Assembly (NCBI GenBank): GCA_963740765.1 | Contig: CAVUFN010000008.1 | Coordinates: forward strand, 248,001-312,000 | Source of the DNA: DATLGB01 sp963740765 | GTDB taxonomy: Bacteria > Actinomycetota > Thermoleophilia > Solirubrobacterales > Solirubrobacteraceae | Direction of reading: 5' to 3' | Length of the DNA stretch: 64,000 nt | Part shown: one piece after another, positions 55,275 to 63,609 of the stretch | How positions within the stretch are numbered: the stretch's first letter is position 1 | How the letters are laid out: each line of letters opens with the position of its first letter | Program-made: the position numbers and the translations under genes | The notes under the pieces: model-generated | Databases searched by the model: none | The model's input: only the letters and a program-made list of their open reading frames with translations | Told to the model about the DNA's origin: nothing

Positions 55275-55670
55275 CTATCCCCGGTCGAGCTCGGCCGCGA
55301 GCTCGCCGACGCGCCGGGCGATGTCGTCGCGGATCGCCCGGACCGCGTCCTCCGGGAGGCCCTTCGGGTCCCGGAGGTCCCAGTCGACGTAGCGCTTGCC
55401 CGGGAGGTAGGGGCAGGCGTCCCCGCACCCCATCGTCACGACGACGTCGGCACGCTCGGCGAGCGCGCGGGTGAGGAGCTGCGGCGTGCGGTCGGCGAGG
55501 TCGATGCCCAGCTCGCGCATCACCGCGACGACCTCGGGATGGACGCGGTCGGCGGGCGTCGTGCCGGCGGAGAGCGCGTGGTGGCGCCCGCCGCTCGCCC
55601 GCTCGAAGAGGGCCGCGCTCATCTGGGAGCGACCGGCGTTGTGGAGGCAGACGAAGAGGGCGGTGGCCAT
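55275..55670 (-). CDS. arsC: Arsenate reductase (LMW phosphatase type)
   Basis: 131 residues. LFVCLHNAGRSQMSAALF is the P-loop (CxxxxxRS) with the catalytic Cys at residue 8; the later cysteines in MGCGDACPYLPG and the YVDWDLRDP segment with the catalytic Asp complete the thioredoxin-linked LMW-type ArsC. It reduces arsenate to arsenite in the cytoplasm. It lies 2 bases after the aquaporin gene. Confidence 0.93.
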   Translation of the reverse strand: MATALFVCLHNAGRSQMSAALFERASGGRHHALSAGTTPADRVHPEVVAVMRELGIDLADRTPQLLTRALAERADVVVTMGCGDACPYLPGKRYVDWDLRDPKGLPEDAVRAIRDDIARRVGELAAELDRG

Positions 55671-55672
55671 GG

Positions 55673-56335
55673 TCAGGGGTAGAGGACGCGGATCAGCCCG
55701 AGCGCGAGCGCCGCGGCGGTGAGCTGGGCGATGGCGAACGCGGGGACGGAGGCGGGCGCGATCCCGGCGAACGTGTCCGAGAAGATGCGGCCGACGCTGA
55801 TCGCCGGGTTGGCGAAGCTGGTCGAGCTGGTGAACCAGTAGGCGGCGGCGATGTACGCGCCGACCGCGGCGGGCGTCGACCCCGCCCGGCCCGTGCGGGC
55901 GAGCGAGAAGATGAGCAGCAGCAGGCCCGCGGTGGCGACGATCTCGGCCAGGAGGTGCGCGGGGCTCGCGCGGTGCGTCGCGGAGATGCTGATCGCAGCC
56001 TCGGCGAACATCGCGTTGGCCAGCACGGCGCCGCTGACGCAGCCCGCCACCTGGGCGGGCAGGTAGGCGAGCGCTTCGCGCCAGGGCATCCCGCCGAGGG
56101 CGGCGTCGACAAGTGAGACGACGGGGTTGATGTGCGCACCGGAGACCGGGCCGAACATCAGGATGATCGCGAACAGGCCCGCGCCGGTGACGGCGGCGTT
56201 CTCGAGCAGCTGGAGGCCCGGGTCGGCCGACAGGCGCTGGGCGGCGATCCCGGAGCCGATCACGAGGGCCGCGAGCAGCAGCGACCCGAGGTACTCGGCG
56301 AGCAGGCGGCGGATCACGACCGCAACCCTATCCAT
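55673..56335 (-). CDS. Aquaporin-like channel of the arsenic cluster
   Basis: 220 residues with six membrane segments and two half-helices: SGAHINPVVS (about 63, NPV instead of NPA) and FANPAIS (about 178). MIP-family channels of the AqpS type let arsenite out of cells when coupled to ArsC. ATG 56333-56335 is chosen over an upstream TTG in frame. No ArsB or Acr3 pump is in the window, so this channel may be the exit route. Confidence 0.88.
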   Translation of the reverse strand: MDRVAVVIRRLLAEYLGSLLLAALVIGSGIAAQRLSADPGLQLLENAAVTGAGLFAIILMFGPVSGAHINPVVSLVDAALGGMPWREALAYLPAQVAGCVSGAVLANAMFAEAAISISATHRASPAHLLAEIVATAGLLLLIFSLARTGRAGSTPAAVGAYIAAAYWFTSSTSFANPAISVGRIFSDTFAGIAPASVPAFAIAQLTAAALALGLIRVLYP

Positions 56336-56363
56336 TGACAATGTTCGATCCAATCGATAGACA
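56335..56363 (+). promoter_or_regulatory. arsR promoter with operator palindrome in the spacer
   Basis: TTGACA (56335-56340), 17 bases, TAGACA (56358-56363); ATG 56371 follows 7 bases later, so the mRNA should be leaderless. The spacer holds TCGAT-cca-ATCGA (56345-56357), a likely ArsR site. The minus-35 overlaps the aquaporin start codon on the other strand. Confidence 0.75.
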
Positions 56364-56370
56364 TAGATAG

Positions 56371-56724
56371 ATGGCCGTCGATCTACCGCTCGCCCCGAAG
56401 ATCAAGCGCGCCGCCGGGGGGCCGTGCTGCGAGCCCGTCGTGTACCCGGACGTCGACCGCGACCACGCGCTGCGGATGGCCGCGGTCGCCAAGGCACTCG
56501 GCGACCCGGTCCGGCTGCAACTCGTCGACGTCCTGCGCAAGCACGCCGGGAAGGTGTGCGTGTGCGAGCTCGTCCCCCTGTTCGACATCTCCCAACCCAC
56601 GCTCTCGCATCACCTCAAGAAGCTCCGCGACGCCGGCATCGTGGACAGCGAGCGCCGCGGGCTGTGGGCCTACTACTACGTCCTCCCCGACGCGCTGAAG
56701 GAGCTTTCCGCATGGCTGACCTGA
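56371..56724 (+). CDS. arsR: ArsR family arsenite-responsive repressor
   Basis: 117 residues. Winged helix with the DNA-recognition segment ISQPTLSHHLKKLRDAG (about 71-87) and the metal-binding cysteines CVCEL just before it (about 59-63), the arsenite site of the ArsR family; more cysteines (PCCEP) near residue 19. Releasing DNA upon arsenite binding would induce the cluster. arsM overlaps by 13 bases. Confidence 0.95.
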   Translation: MAVDLPLAPKIKRAAGGPCCEPVVYPDVDRDHALRMAAVAKALGDPVRLQLVDVLRKHAGKVCVCELVPLFDISQPTLSHHLKKLRDAGIVDSERRGLWAYYYVLPDALKELSAWLT

Positions 56725-57452
56725 CCACCGACATCCGCGATCGCGTCCGGGAGCGCTACGCCGCCGCGGCCCGCGCCGCCGGTTCCGGGAGCGGATGCTG
56801 CTCCGCCGGCGTCATCGAGCCGGGGGAGGAGTCCAAGTGGGGCGCCTCGCTCTACGGCGACGAGGCCGGCGAGATCGGCGTCGAGGCGTCGCTCGGGTGC
56901 GGCGTCCCGACGGCGGTCGCCGACCTGCACGAGGGCGAGACCGTCCTCGACCTCGGGTCCGGCGCCGGGGCGGATGTCCTGATCAGCGCGCGGCGGGTGG
57001 GTCCGACGGGTCGCGCGATCGGCCTGGACATGACGGACGAGATGCTCGACCTCGCGCGGCGCAACGCCGCCACCGCCGGGCTCGCGAACGTCGAGTTCGT
57101 CAAGGGGCACATCGAGGCCATCCCGCTCGCCGAGAACGCGGTCGACGTCGTGATCTCCAACTGCGTGATCAACCTCTCCGGCGACAAGCAGCAGGTCCTG
57201 CGCGAGGTCGCCCGCGTGCTCAAGCCCGGCGGCCGCTTCGCGGTCTCCGACGTGATCGCCGATCACGACATGGACGACGCGACCAAGGCCGACATGGCCG
57301 CCTGGACCGGATGCATCGCCGGGGCGCTGACGGGCGCCGAGTACGAGGCGTTCCTGCGCGACGCCGGGCTGGAGGCCGTCGAGATCGCCGTGACCCATCG
57401 CGTCCACGCGCACGCCGCATCCGCGATCATCCGCGCCGCCAAGCCCGCCTGA
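56712..57452 (+). CDS. arsM: Arsenite methyltransferase
   Basis: 246 residues. SAM motif VLDLGSGAGADVLISA (about 78-93), with the ArsM cysteines: CC at 29-30, one in LGCGVP (about 60), one in SNCVINLS (about 151) and one in WTGCIAGAL (about 197). It methylates arsenite, giving volatile or less toxic products. It overlaps arsR in another frame, so the two are coupled. Confidence 0.94.
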   Translation: MADLTTDIRDRVRERYAAAARAAGSGSGCCSAGVIEPGEESKWGASLYGDEAGEIGVEASLGCGVPTAVADLHEGETVLDLGSGAGADVLISARRVGPTGRAIGLDMTDEMLDLARRNAATAGLANVEFVKGHIEAIPLAENAVDVVISNCVINLSGDKQQVLREVARVLKPGGRFAVSDVIADHDMDDATKADMAAWTGCIAGALTGAEYEAFLRDAGLEAVEIAVTHRVHAHAASAIIRAAKPA

Positions 57453-57477
57453 CGATCTCGGAGACGCCGCCGCGTAG

Positions 57478-58164
57478 ATGAGCCTTCCCGTCATCCAGGT
57501 CGAGCCGAGGACGCCGCGTGGCGCTCCGGTGCGCGACGAGCGCTGGCTGCTGGCCGCCCGCCGGGCGCGGCAGCTCTCGTGGGCATCGCTGGTCTGGATG
57601 ACGATCGAGGGCGTCGTCGGCCTTGCCGCCGGCTTCGACGCCGACTCGCTCAGCCTGCTGGTGTGGGCCGCGTCCTCATTCGTGGAGGGCCTCGCATCCG
57701 CCACGATCATCTGGCGCTTCACCGGCTCCCGCATGCACTCGCACACGAGCGAGCGAACCGCCCAGCGCTGGGTTGCCGGCTCGTTCCTCCTGCTCGTCCC
57801 GTACTTCCTCTACGAGGCCTTCGAACGGGCGCTCAACGGCAGCGACGTCCACGCCAACGCCGCCGGCATCGCTGTGACGGTCCTGGCGATCGTGCTCATG
57901 CCCGCCCTCGGCTGGGCGAAGCTCCGGCTCGCGCAGCAGCTCGGCTCCGACGCGACCGCAGGAGAGGGCATCCAGAACCTGCTCTGCGCCGCCCAGGCCG
58001 CCGCCGCCCTGGTCGCGCTCGTCGGCGCGGGCGCCGGGCTCACCATCATCGATCCGATCGCCGCCTGCGCGATCTCGGCGATCGCGATCAAGGAGTGCGT
58101 CGGGCTCTGGCGCGGGCAGGACGACTGCTGCGCTCCGGTTGGTTTCGAGGCCGCATCGCAATAG
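57478..58164 (+). CDS. CDF-like membrane protein in the arsenic cluster
   Basis: 228 residues with five or six membrane segments. It has the layout of cation diffusion facilitator proteins (SWASLVWMTIEGVVGLAAG, ADSLSLLVWAASSFVEGLASATIIWRF, TAGEGIQNLLCAAQAAAA, DPIAACAISAIAIKECVGLWRG) and a cysteine pair at the C-terminus (DDCCAP). The usual HxxxD metal sites are missing, so it may have lost or changed its metal. Its place after arsM suggests an arsenic-linked role. Confidence 0.75.
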   Translation: MSLPVIQVEPRTPRGAPVRDERWLLAARRARQLSWASLVWMTIEGVVGLAAGFDADSLSLLVWAASSFVEGLASATIIWRFTGSRMHSHTSERTAQRWVAGSFLLLVPYFLYEAFERALNGSDVHANAAGIAVTVLAIVLMPALGWAKLRLAQQLGSDATAGEGIQNLLCAAQAAAALVALVGAGAGLTIIDPIAACAISAIAIKECVGLWRGQDDCCAPVGFEAASQ

Positions 58165-58187
58165 CCCGGAGGCGAGGCTGCGACGGT

Positions 58188-59843
58188 GTGGGGGTGCCCG
58201 ACGCCCCCGCCCCGACCTTCTCCGACCTCGGTCTGCGCTCCGAGTTGCTCGAGGCGCTGACCGCGCTCGGCTACGAGGAGCCCACCCCGATCCAGCGCGA
58301 GGCGATCGCGCCGCTGCTCGCCGGGCGTGATCTGCTGGGCCAGGCGGCGACCGGCACCGGGAAGACGGCGGCGTTCGCGCTGCCGCTGCTCCAGCGGCTC
58401 TCGTCGATCGGCGGGAAGGGGCCGCCGAAGGCGCTCGTCCTCGCACCGACGCGAGAGCTCGCCACCCAGGTCTCCGAAGCGATCCACAAGTACGGGCGCG
58501 GCCTCGGCGCGCGGGTGCTGCCGATCTACGGCGGGCAGCCGTTCACGCGGCAGCTGCGCGCGCTTCAGAGCGGTGTCGACGTTGTGGTGGCGACGCCCGG
58601 CCGCGCGCTCGACCACATCCGGCGCGGGACGATGCGCGTCGACGCCCTGGAGATCGTCGTCCTCGACGAGGCCGACGAGATGCTCGACATGGGCTTCACG
58701 GAGGACATCGACGCGATCCTCGCGGACGCTCCGAAGGCGCGGCAGACCGTGCTCTTCTCGGCCACGATGCCGTCCCGCATCAAGCGCATCGCCAAGGCGC
58801 ATCTGACCGACCCGGTCAACATCGATGTCGGTGCGGAGTCGACGGCTCCCGGCGAGGCGCCGAAGGTCCGCCAGGTCGCCTACATCGTCGCCCGCGCGCA
58901 CAAGCCCGCCGCGCTCGGTCGCGTGCTCGACGCCGAGCAGCCCGAGGCGTCGCTGGTCTTCTGCCGCACCCGCGCGGACGTCGACCAGCTCGCCGAGACG
59001 CTCAACGGCCGCGGCTACCGGGCCGAGGCCCTGCACGGCGGCCTCTCGCAGGACCAGCGCACGCGGGTGCTCGGGCGCTTGCGGGCGGGCACGTCGGAGC
59101 TGATCGTCGCCACCGACGTCGCTGCCCGCGGCCTGGACATCGACAACCTCACGCACGTCGTCAACTACGACGTTCCGGCGGCGCCCGAGGCGTACGTCCA
59201 CCGGATCGGGCGCGTCGGGCGGGCGGGCCGCGAGGGCGTCGCGATCACCCTCGCCCAGCCGCGCGAGCACCGGATGCTCAAGACGATCGAGCGGGTGACC
59301 GGGCAGTCGATCGCGGTCGAGCGGGTCCCGACCGTCGCCGACCTGCGCGCGCGGCGCATGGAGCTCACCCGCGCCGCCCTCCAGGAGAGCCTCGTCTCCG
59401 ACGACCTCGGGTCCTTCTCGGTGATCGTCGAGAGCCTGGCCGAGGAGCACGACGTCATGCAGATCGCCATGGCCGCCGTCCGCCTGGCCCACGAGGCCAC
59501 CGTGGGCAGCGACGACGACGAGGACGACATCCCGCAGGGCAAGCCGCCCCGCGACGATCGGCCGTCCGGGAAGGGCAAGCCCAAGAAGCGCGGGGCGGGG
59601 GACACGACCAACGTCTTCATCGGCGCGGGCCGCGCGAAGGGCGTGCGGCCGCAGGACCTCGTCGGCGCGATCTGCGGCGAGTCCCGGCTGCAGGGCCGGG
59701 ACATCGGGGCGATCGAGATCTCCGACCGCTTCGCGCTCGTGGAGGTGCCGGCGGACGCGGCGGACGAGGTCATCGCCGCCATGCGGCGGACCAAGCTCAA
59801 GGGCCAGAAGGTGACCGTGCGACGGGAGCGGCAGCAGAGCTAG
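58188..59843 (+). CDS. DEAD-box RNA helicase (CsdA/DeaD-like)
   Basis: 551 residues. Q motif (GYEEPTPIQREAI), motif I ATGTGKTAAF, Ia PTRELATQ, II DEAD (VVLDEADEMLDMGF), III SAT, and in domain 2 VFCRTRADVD, TDVAARGLDI and HRIGRVGRAGREG. The C-terminal DbpA-like RNA-binding domain is present (NVFIGAGRAKGVRPQDLVGAI and GAIEISDRFALVEVP), following a charged linker. It unwinds structured RNA, often in cold response or ribosome assembly. Start GTG 58188 or 58194. Confidence 0.94.
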   Translation: MGVPDAPAPTFSDLGLRSELLEALTALGYEEPTPIQREAIAPLLAGRDLLGQAATGTGKTAAFALPLLQRLSSIGGKGPPKALVLAPTRELATQVSEAIHKYGRGLGARVLPIYGGQPFTRQLRALQSGVDVVVATPGRALDHIRRGTMRVDALEIVVLDEADEMLDMGFTEDIDAILADAPKARQTVLFSATMPSRIKRIAKAHLTDPVNIDVGAESTAPGEAPKVRQVAYIVARAHKPAALGRVLDAEQPEASLVFCRTRADVDQLAETLNGRGYRAEALHGGLSQDQRTRVLGRLRAGTSELIVATDVAARGLDIDNLTHVVNYDVPAAPEAYVHRIGRVGRAGREGVAITLAQPREHRMLKTIERVTGQSIAVERVPTVADLRARRMELTRAALQESLVSDDLGSFSVIVESLAEEHDVMQIAMAAVRLAHEATVGSDDDEDDIPQGKPPRDDRPSGKGKPKKRGAGDTTNVFIGAGRAKGVRPQDLVGAICGESRLQGRDIGAIEISDRFALVEVPADAADEVIAAMRRTKLKGQKVTVRRERQQS

Positions 59844-59876
59844 GACCGTCGGAAGCGACGAGGATCAGCGCATCCT

Positions 59877-59896
59877 GCGCGGGCCTGGGCCCGCGC
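59877..59896. terminator. Bidirectional terminator hairpin
   Basis: GCGCGGGC-ctgg-GCCCGCGC between the convergent helicase gene and the choice-of-anchor L gene. Confidence 0.7.
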
Positions 59897-59929
59897 CACC
59901 CGGTCTTGGGGCGGCGCGGGGCCGTGGGA

Positions 59930-60727
59930 CTAGGTGTCGAGGACGACGCCCGTCTCGCAGGAGGCGTCGCGCTTGAAGCGCAGCCGGTCGAGGAAGACCG
60001 TGGAGTCGTACTGCCGGTCGCCCTGGTCGAAGATCGACAGGTAGAGGCTGTGGCGCCCGGAGGTGACGGGCGTCGACGCGCGCAGGGTCCGCGTCGCCGC
60101 GTCGTAGGTGGTGCCGCGCGCGTACTTGGCCGCGACCGCAGCGTCGCCGACCGCGTTGACGGAGATGCGGTTGCCCTCCGAGTCCTTGGCGAAGTTGTCC
60201 GGGGCAGCGTCGATCGTCGGGTCCTCACGCGGTGAATCCCACGTGCTCTGGTCGAGCTCTGCGATGAACGCGTCGTTGAACTGCGAGTCGACGAACTCCG
60301 GGAACTCGTCGCTGAGGAACTTGAACGAGAAGGACAGGCAGTTGCGACCCTTGGGGACCGCGAACTGCAGGCGCCACATCGCCAGGTCGCGCGTGCCCCT
60401 GAGCAGCGGCCCCTGGTTGTTGAAGCTGGTCGACGTCGACACGTTCTTGTGGTCGGCGAAGCGCACGTTGCCCGTGGAGAGCATGGCGAAGTGCGTGCCG
60501 CGCCGGGGGAAGTGGGCGATCTTCCCGTTCGAGTACCCCGTCGGGTTGCCGCGCGGCGCCAGCACGACGAAGTCCGAGTCGAACGCCGACGACTTGAGGT
60601 CACTGTGGCGCAGGAACACGTTGGCCATCGCCTTCGTGTCGGTGCTGGCGAAGATCTTCGCCTCTGCCGCCGTCGCCGGTGCCAATGCAACGGCGGCCAC
60701 CGTCAACCAGCCGATTCTCTTGTTCAT
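59930..60727 (-). CDS. Secreted choice-of-anchor L domain protein
   Basis: 265 residues. Signal peptide (RIGWLTVAAVALAPATAAEA), then a beta-rich domain with the choice-of-anchor L feel: CLSFSFKFLSDEFPEFVDSQFNDAF (written in parts) about 115-140, and SLYLSIFDQGDRQYDSTVFLDRLRF near the end, with a last cysteine pair region. There is no C-terminal anchor or sorting signal. It is likely released or held by other surface proteins. ATG 60727 has GGAG just upstream. Confidence 0.78.
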   Translation of the reverse strand: MNKRIGWLTVAAVALAPATAAEAKIFASTDTKAMANVFLRHSDLKSSAFDSDFVVLAPRGNPTGYSNGKIAHFPRRGTHFAMLSTGNVRFADHKNVSTSTSFNNQGPLLRGTRDLAMWRLQFAVPKGRNCLSFSFKFLSDEFPEFVDSQFNDAFIAELDQSTWDSPREDPTIDAAPDNFAKDSEGNRISVNAVGDAAVAAKYARGTTYDAATRTLRASTPVTSGRHSLYLSIFDQGDRQYDSTVFLDRLRFKRDASCETGVVLDT

Positions 60728-60872
60728 GCTCTCTCCAGGGTTGTTTGAAGCCTCGCTACCCGATGTCGGCGGCGGCACCGCACTGATGGGCGATGGACGA
60801 ACCAGGGGTTGGAAACCGACCCGATGGCGGGCGCTCGCGAGCCCGAGATGGAGCCACCTACGCTCGACGGCT

Positions 60873-61892
60873 GTGCCCCTCAGCCGTCCCTCCGTCGTGC
60901 TCCCGTCGCCCGACACGGGCCCGCTGCGGCGTCTGGTGTGGCGGGTCGTGCTCGCGCTGGGCCTCGCGCTGTTCGTGACGCTCATCGCCTATCTCGGGCG
61001 CGACGGCTACCGCGACCTGACGTCGGACGGCGAGATCAGCGTCCTCGACGCGCTGTACTACGCGACCGTCTCGATCACCACCACGGGATACGGCGACATC
61101 GTGCCCGTCAGCAGCGGTGCCCGGCTGGCGACGACGCTGCTCGTCACGCCCGCGCGCATCGTGTTCCTCATCATCCTCGTCGGCACGACGATCGAGGTCC
61201 TTACCGAGCGCACGAGACTCGCGGTGCGCGAACGACACTGGAGGCAGCACTTGAGAGACCACACCATCGTCTGCGGGTTCGGGACCAAGGGCCGAGCGGC
61301 GATCAACACCCTCATGGCGCACGGCACCAGTCGCGAGCGCGTGGTGGTCGTCGACGCCGACCGCGACATGATCGAGGAGGCCACGCGCGCCGGGTTCGCG
61401 ACGATCCACGGCTCGGCCGGCCGCGTGGACGTCCTCGAGCAGGCGCACGTCCGGGGCGCCAGCGCGGTCGTCGTCGCGGTCGACCGCGACGACAGCGCGG
61501 TCCTGGCCACGCTCACCGCCCGCGAGCTCAACCCGCACGCCAGGATCGTCGCCTCCGCTCGGGAGTCCGAGAACGTGCATCTGCTGCGCCAGAGCGGCGC
61601 GACGTCGGTGATCCTGTCGTCGAGCGCCGCAGGGCAGCTGCTCGGGCAGGCGGTGGGCAGTCCGCGCGTCGTCGACGTGCTCGAGGATCTCCTGGCCGTC
61701 GGCCACGGCCTCGACCTCATCGAACGCGACGTGCGGCCGGAGGAGGAGGGCCGCGCGCTTGCCGATCTCGCCCCGCCTCCGTCCATCGCCCTCGTGCGTG
61801 ACGGGCGCGTGCTGCCCTTCGACGACGAGGCGGCAGGGCGGCTGCAGGCGGGCGACCGCATCCTCTGCCTGCGCTCGGAAGCGAGCGACTAG
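60873..61892 (+). CDS. Potassium channel with TrkA-N (RCK) domain
   Basis: 339 residues. Two membrane segments flank the pore helix and selectivity filter TTTGYGDIVP (about 70-79). The cytoplasmic part is a TrkA-N/RCK domain (HTIVCGFGTKGRAAINTL with GxGxxG-like nucleotide fold) and a TrkA-C end. Gating by nucleotide or calcium is likely. GTG 60873 places the first membrane segment near residue 20. It shares a 145-base gap with the divergent choice-of-anchor L gene. Confidence 0.9.
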   Translation: MPLSRPSVVLPSPDTGPLRRLVWRVVLALGLALFVTLIAYLGRDGYRDLTSDGEISVLDALYYATVSITTTGYGDIVPVSSGARLATTLLVTPARIVFLIILVGTTIEVLTERTRLAVRERHWRQHLRDHTIVCGFGTKGRAAINTLMAHGTSRERVVVVDADRDMIEEATRAGFATIHGSAGRVDVLEQAHVRGASAVVVAVDRDDSAVLATLTARELNPHARIVASARESENVHLLRQSGATSVILSSSAAGQLLGQAVGSPRVVDVLEDLLAVGHGLDLIERDVRPEEEGRALADLAPPPSIALVRDGRVLPFDDEAAGRLQAGDRILCLRSEASD

Positions 61893-61963
61893 CGCCTCAC
61901 CGGCCCTGACGAACCGTGGCGGTCCGGTACCGCTTTACGGGACCGATCTGACCTGGTTGGGGT

Positions 61964-62000
61964 GACCGGTCCTGAACCGACGCGGTTCGGCGAGCCGGTC
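61964..62000. terminator. Hairpin between the potassium channel and a minus-strand gene
   Basis: Nested inverted repeats: GACCGG (61964-61969) with CCGGTC (61995-62000), enclosing GAACCG-acg-CGGTTC (61974-61988). It lies between convergent genes and overlaps the stop of the 113-residue gene. Confidence 0.6.
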
Positions 62001-62340
62001 ACAGGCGGTCGAGCAGTCGGATCTGGTCTCTGATCCCGATGCATCCCGAGAGTCGTTCCGGGAATGCCTTCTCGCCGCCGTTCGGACTGGAGCGCCTCCC
62101 GTTCCAGCAATGCCCGCGCACGTGAACCGTGTAGGTGGTTCCGCCGCTTCCATCGGTCACCCCGCAGGACCAGGCCGGCCCTGACGGTCGGCACCGTTCG
62201 GGGAACACCGAACCTGCCTCGGACGAGACCGAGTATCCGAGTGACTTGTCCGTGACGCGGTGTCGCAGTGCGAGAAAGGCGACGAGACCGATCAAGACGC
62301 CCACCGCGAGAAGACCCGCAACCGCACGTATCAGACGCAT
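61999..62340 (-). CDS. Small exported or membrane-anchored protein, unrecognised
   Basis: 113 residues. One hydrophobic N-terminal segment (about 6-26, a signal anchor) followed by a short extracytoplasmic domain with four cysteines and the run WSCGVTDGSGGTTYTVHVRGHCW, which reads like a small beta domain. No family recognised. It is divergent from efp. Confidence 0.65.
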   Translation of the reverse strand: MRLIRAVAGLLAVGVLIGLVAFLALRHRVTDKSLGYSVSSEAGSVFPERCRPSGPAWSCGVTDGSGGTTYTVHVRGHCWNGRRSSPNGGEKAFPERLSGCIGIRDQIRLLDRL

Positions 62341-62428
62341 CGTTGCGATCCCGGCATCGGCGGAGCCTAAGCTCCGAGACCGCCTTCGTGGCGCATTTCC
62401 GATCCATCAACTTTCGCTCTCCGAGGGG

Positions 62429-62998
62429 CTGATCACCTCGATCTCCACCAACCAGTTCAAGAACGGCAACCACATCGAAGTCGAGGGGACGATCTTCAAG
62501 ATCCTCGAGTTCCAGCACGTCAAGCCCGGCAAGGGCGGGGCGTTCGTGCGGACCAAGCTGCGGCGGACCAGCGACGCCGCGGTCATCGACCGGACGTTCC
62601 GGGCCGGGGAGAAGTTCCGCTCGGTGCACACGGAGGCGCGCAAGATGCAGTTCCTCTACGCCGACGGCGCCGACGCGCACTTCATGGACTCCCAGACCTT
62701 CGAGCAGCTCGCCATCCCGGAGTCGAAGGTGGGGGAGACGCTGAAGTGGGTGCGCCCGAGCGAGGACGTCGACCTGCTGTTCATCGACAACGAGCCGGCC
62801 GACATCCAGCTCGACGCGTCCGTCGAGCTCGAGGTCACCCACACCGAGCCGGGCGTGCGCGGGGACACCGCCAGCGGCGGCGGGCAGAAGCCGGCCACCC
62901 TCGAGACGGGCGCCGAGGTCACCGTGCCGCTGTTCGTGAACATCGGCGACCGCATCAAGGTGGACACGCGCAGCGGCAGTTACATGTCGCGCGCGTGA
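62429..62998 (+). CDS. efp: Translation elongation factor P, start codon uncertain
   Basis: 189 residues from CTG 62429. The KOW-like N-terminal domain (STNQFKNGNHIEVEGTIFKILEFQHVKPGKGGAFVRTKLRR in parts) carries the conserved loop PGKGGAF with the lysine that may be modified; two OB domains follow. It relieves ribosome stalling at polyproline. Upstream in frame there is no ATG, GTG or TTG for more than 30 codons, so the start must be CTG 62429, ATC 62441 or similar, or the sequence has an error. nusB overlaps its stop by 4. Confidence 0.92.
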   Translation: MITSISTNQFKNGNHIEVEGTIFKILEFQHVKPGKGGAFVRTKLRRTSDAAVIDRTFRAGEKFRSVHTEARKMQFLYADGADAHFMDSQTFEQLAIPESKVGETLKWVRPSEDVDLLFIDNEPADIQLDASVELEVTHTEPGVRGDTASGGGQKPATLETGAEVTVPLFVNIGDRIKVDTRSGSYMSRA

Positions 62999-63393
62999 TC
63001 TCGCGGCGCTCCGAGCAGCGCCGGGCTGCCGTGTTCGCGCTCTATCAGGCGGAGGCCGCCGGGCGCGAGCTCGACGACAGCTTCGAGCCCGACGCGCTCA
63101 CGTTCACGCGGGCGCTCGCCCACGCGACGGACGACCACCGCGAGGAGCTCGACGCGGTGATCTCGCAGTACGCGAAGGGATGGACGCTCGAGCGGATGGC
63201 CCCGCTGGAGAAGGCGATCATGCGGGTGGCGCTGCTGGAGATGCTGCACCCCGACGCGGTCGAGGCGGACACGCCGATCCCGCCCGAGGGGGCCATCGAC
63301 GAAGCCGTGGAGACCGCGAAGGCCTATTGCGGAGCGGAGGCGCCCGCCTTCGTCAACGGCATCCTCGGGGCTGCGCTGCGCGAACGGGGGTAG
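62995..63393 (+). CDS. nusB: Transcription antitermination factor NusB
   Basis: 132 residues, all helical, with the NusB pattern: RRSEQRRAAVFALYQAE, YAKGWTLERMAPLEKAIMRVALLEML, and EAVETAKAYCGAEAPAFVNGILG at the end. It works with NusE in rRNA antitermination. GTG 62995 overlaps efp by 4 bases (GTGA). Confidence 0.94.
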   Translation: MISRRSEQRRAAVFALYQAEAAGRELDDSFEPDALTFTRALAHATDDHREELDAVISQYAKGWTLERMAPLEKAIMRVALLEMLHPDAVEADTPIPPEGAIDEAVETAKAYCGAEAPAFVNGILGAALRERG

Positions 63394-63405
63394 GCTTAAG
63401 CGGCG

Positions 63406-63609
63406 ATGCCTGACCTCGACACGCTCGTCACCAGCCTGGAACGCACCGCCGCCGAGCTCCGCTCTGGCCAGATGCAGCCCGACCACGCCGCCGGCCTGGT
63501 GGACGACCTCGCCCGGCTGGCCGCCGAGGCGGGGGGTGAGCTCGACCGCCGGGTGCGCCTGGGCGACCAGCCGCTCGGGCCGGCCGGGCAGCTCGCGCTG
63601 CACGGGTGA
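63406..63609 (+). CDS. Short XseB-like protein
   Basis: 67 residues, a helical hairpin: LDTLVTSLERTAAELRSGQMQPDHAAGLVDDLARLAAEAGGELDRR (in parts). The pattern of a leading LE..L helix, an LRSG turn and a second helix is like exonuclease VII small subunit XseB, and the nusB-xseB-ispA position fits, but it is shorter and lacks the usual LE(E)AL stretch; xseA is not next to it. ispA overlaps by 4 bases. Confidence 0.6.
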   Translation: MPDLDTLVTSLERTAAELRSGQMQPDHAAGLVDDLARLAAEAGGELDRRVRLGDQPLGPAGQLALHG

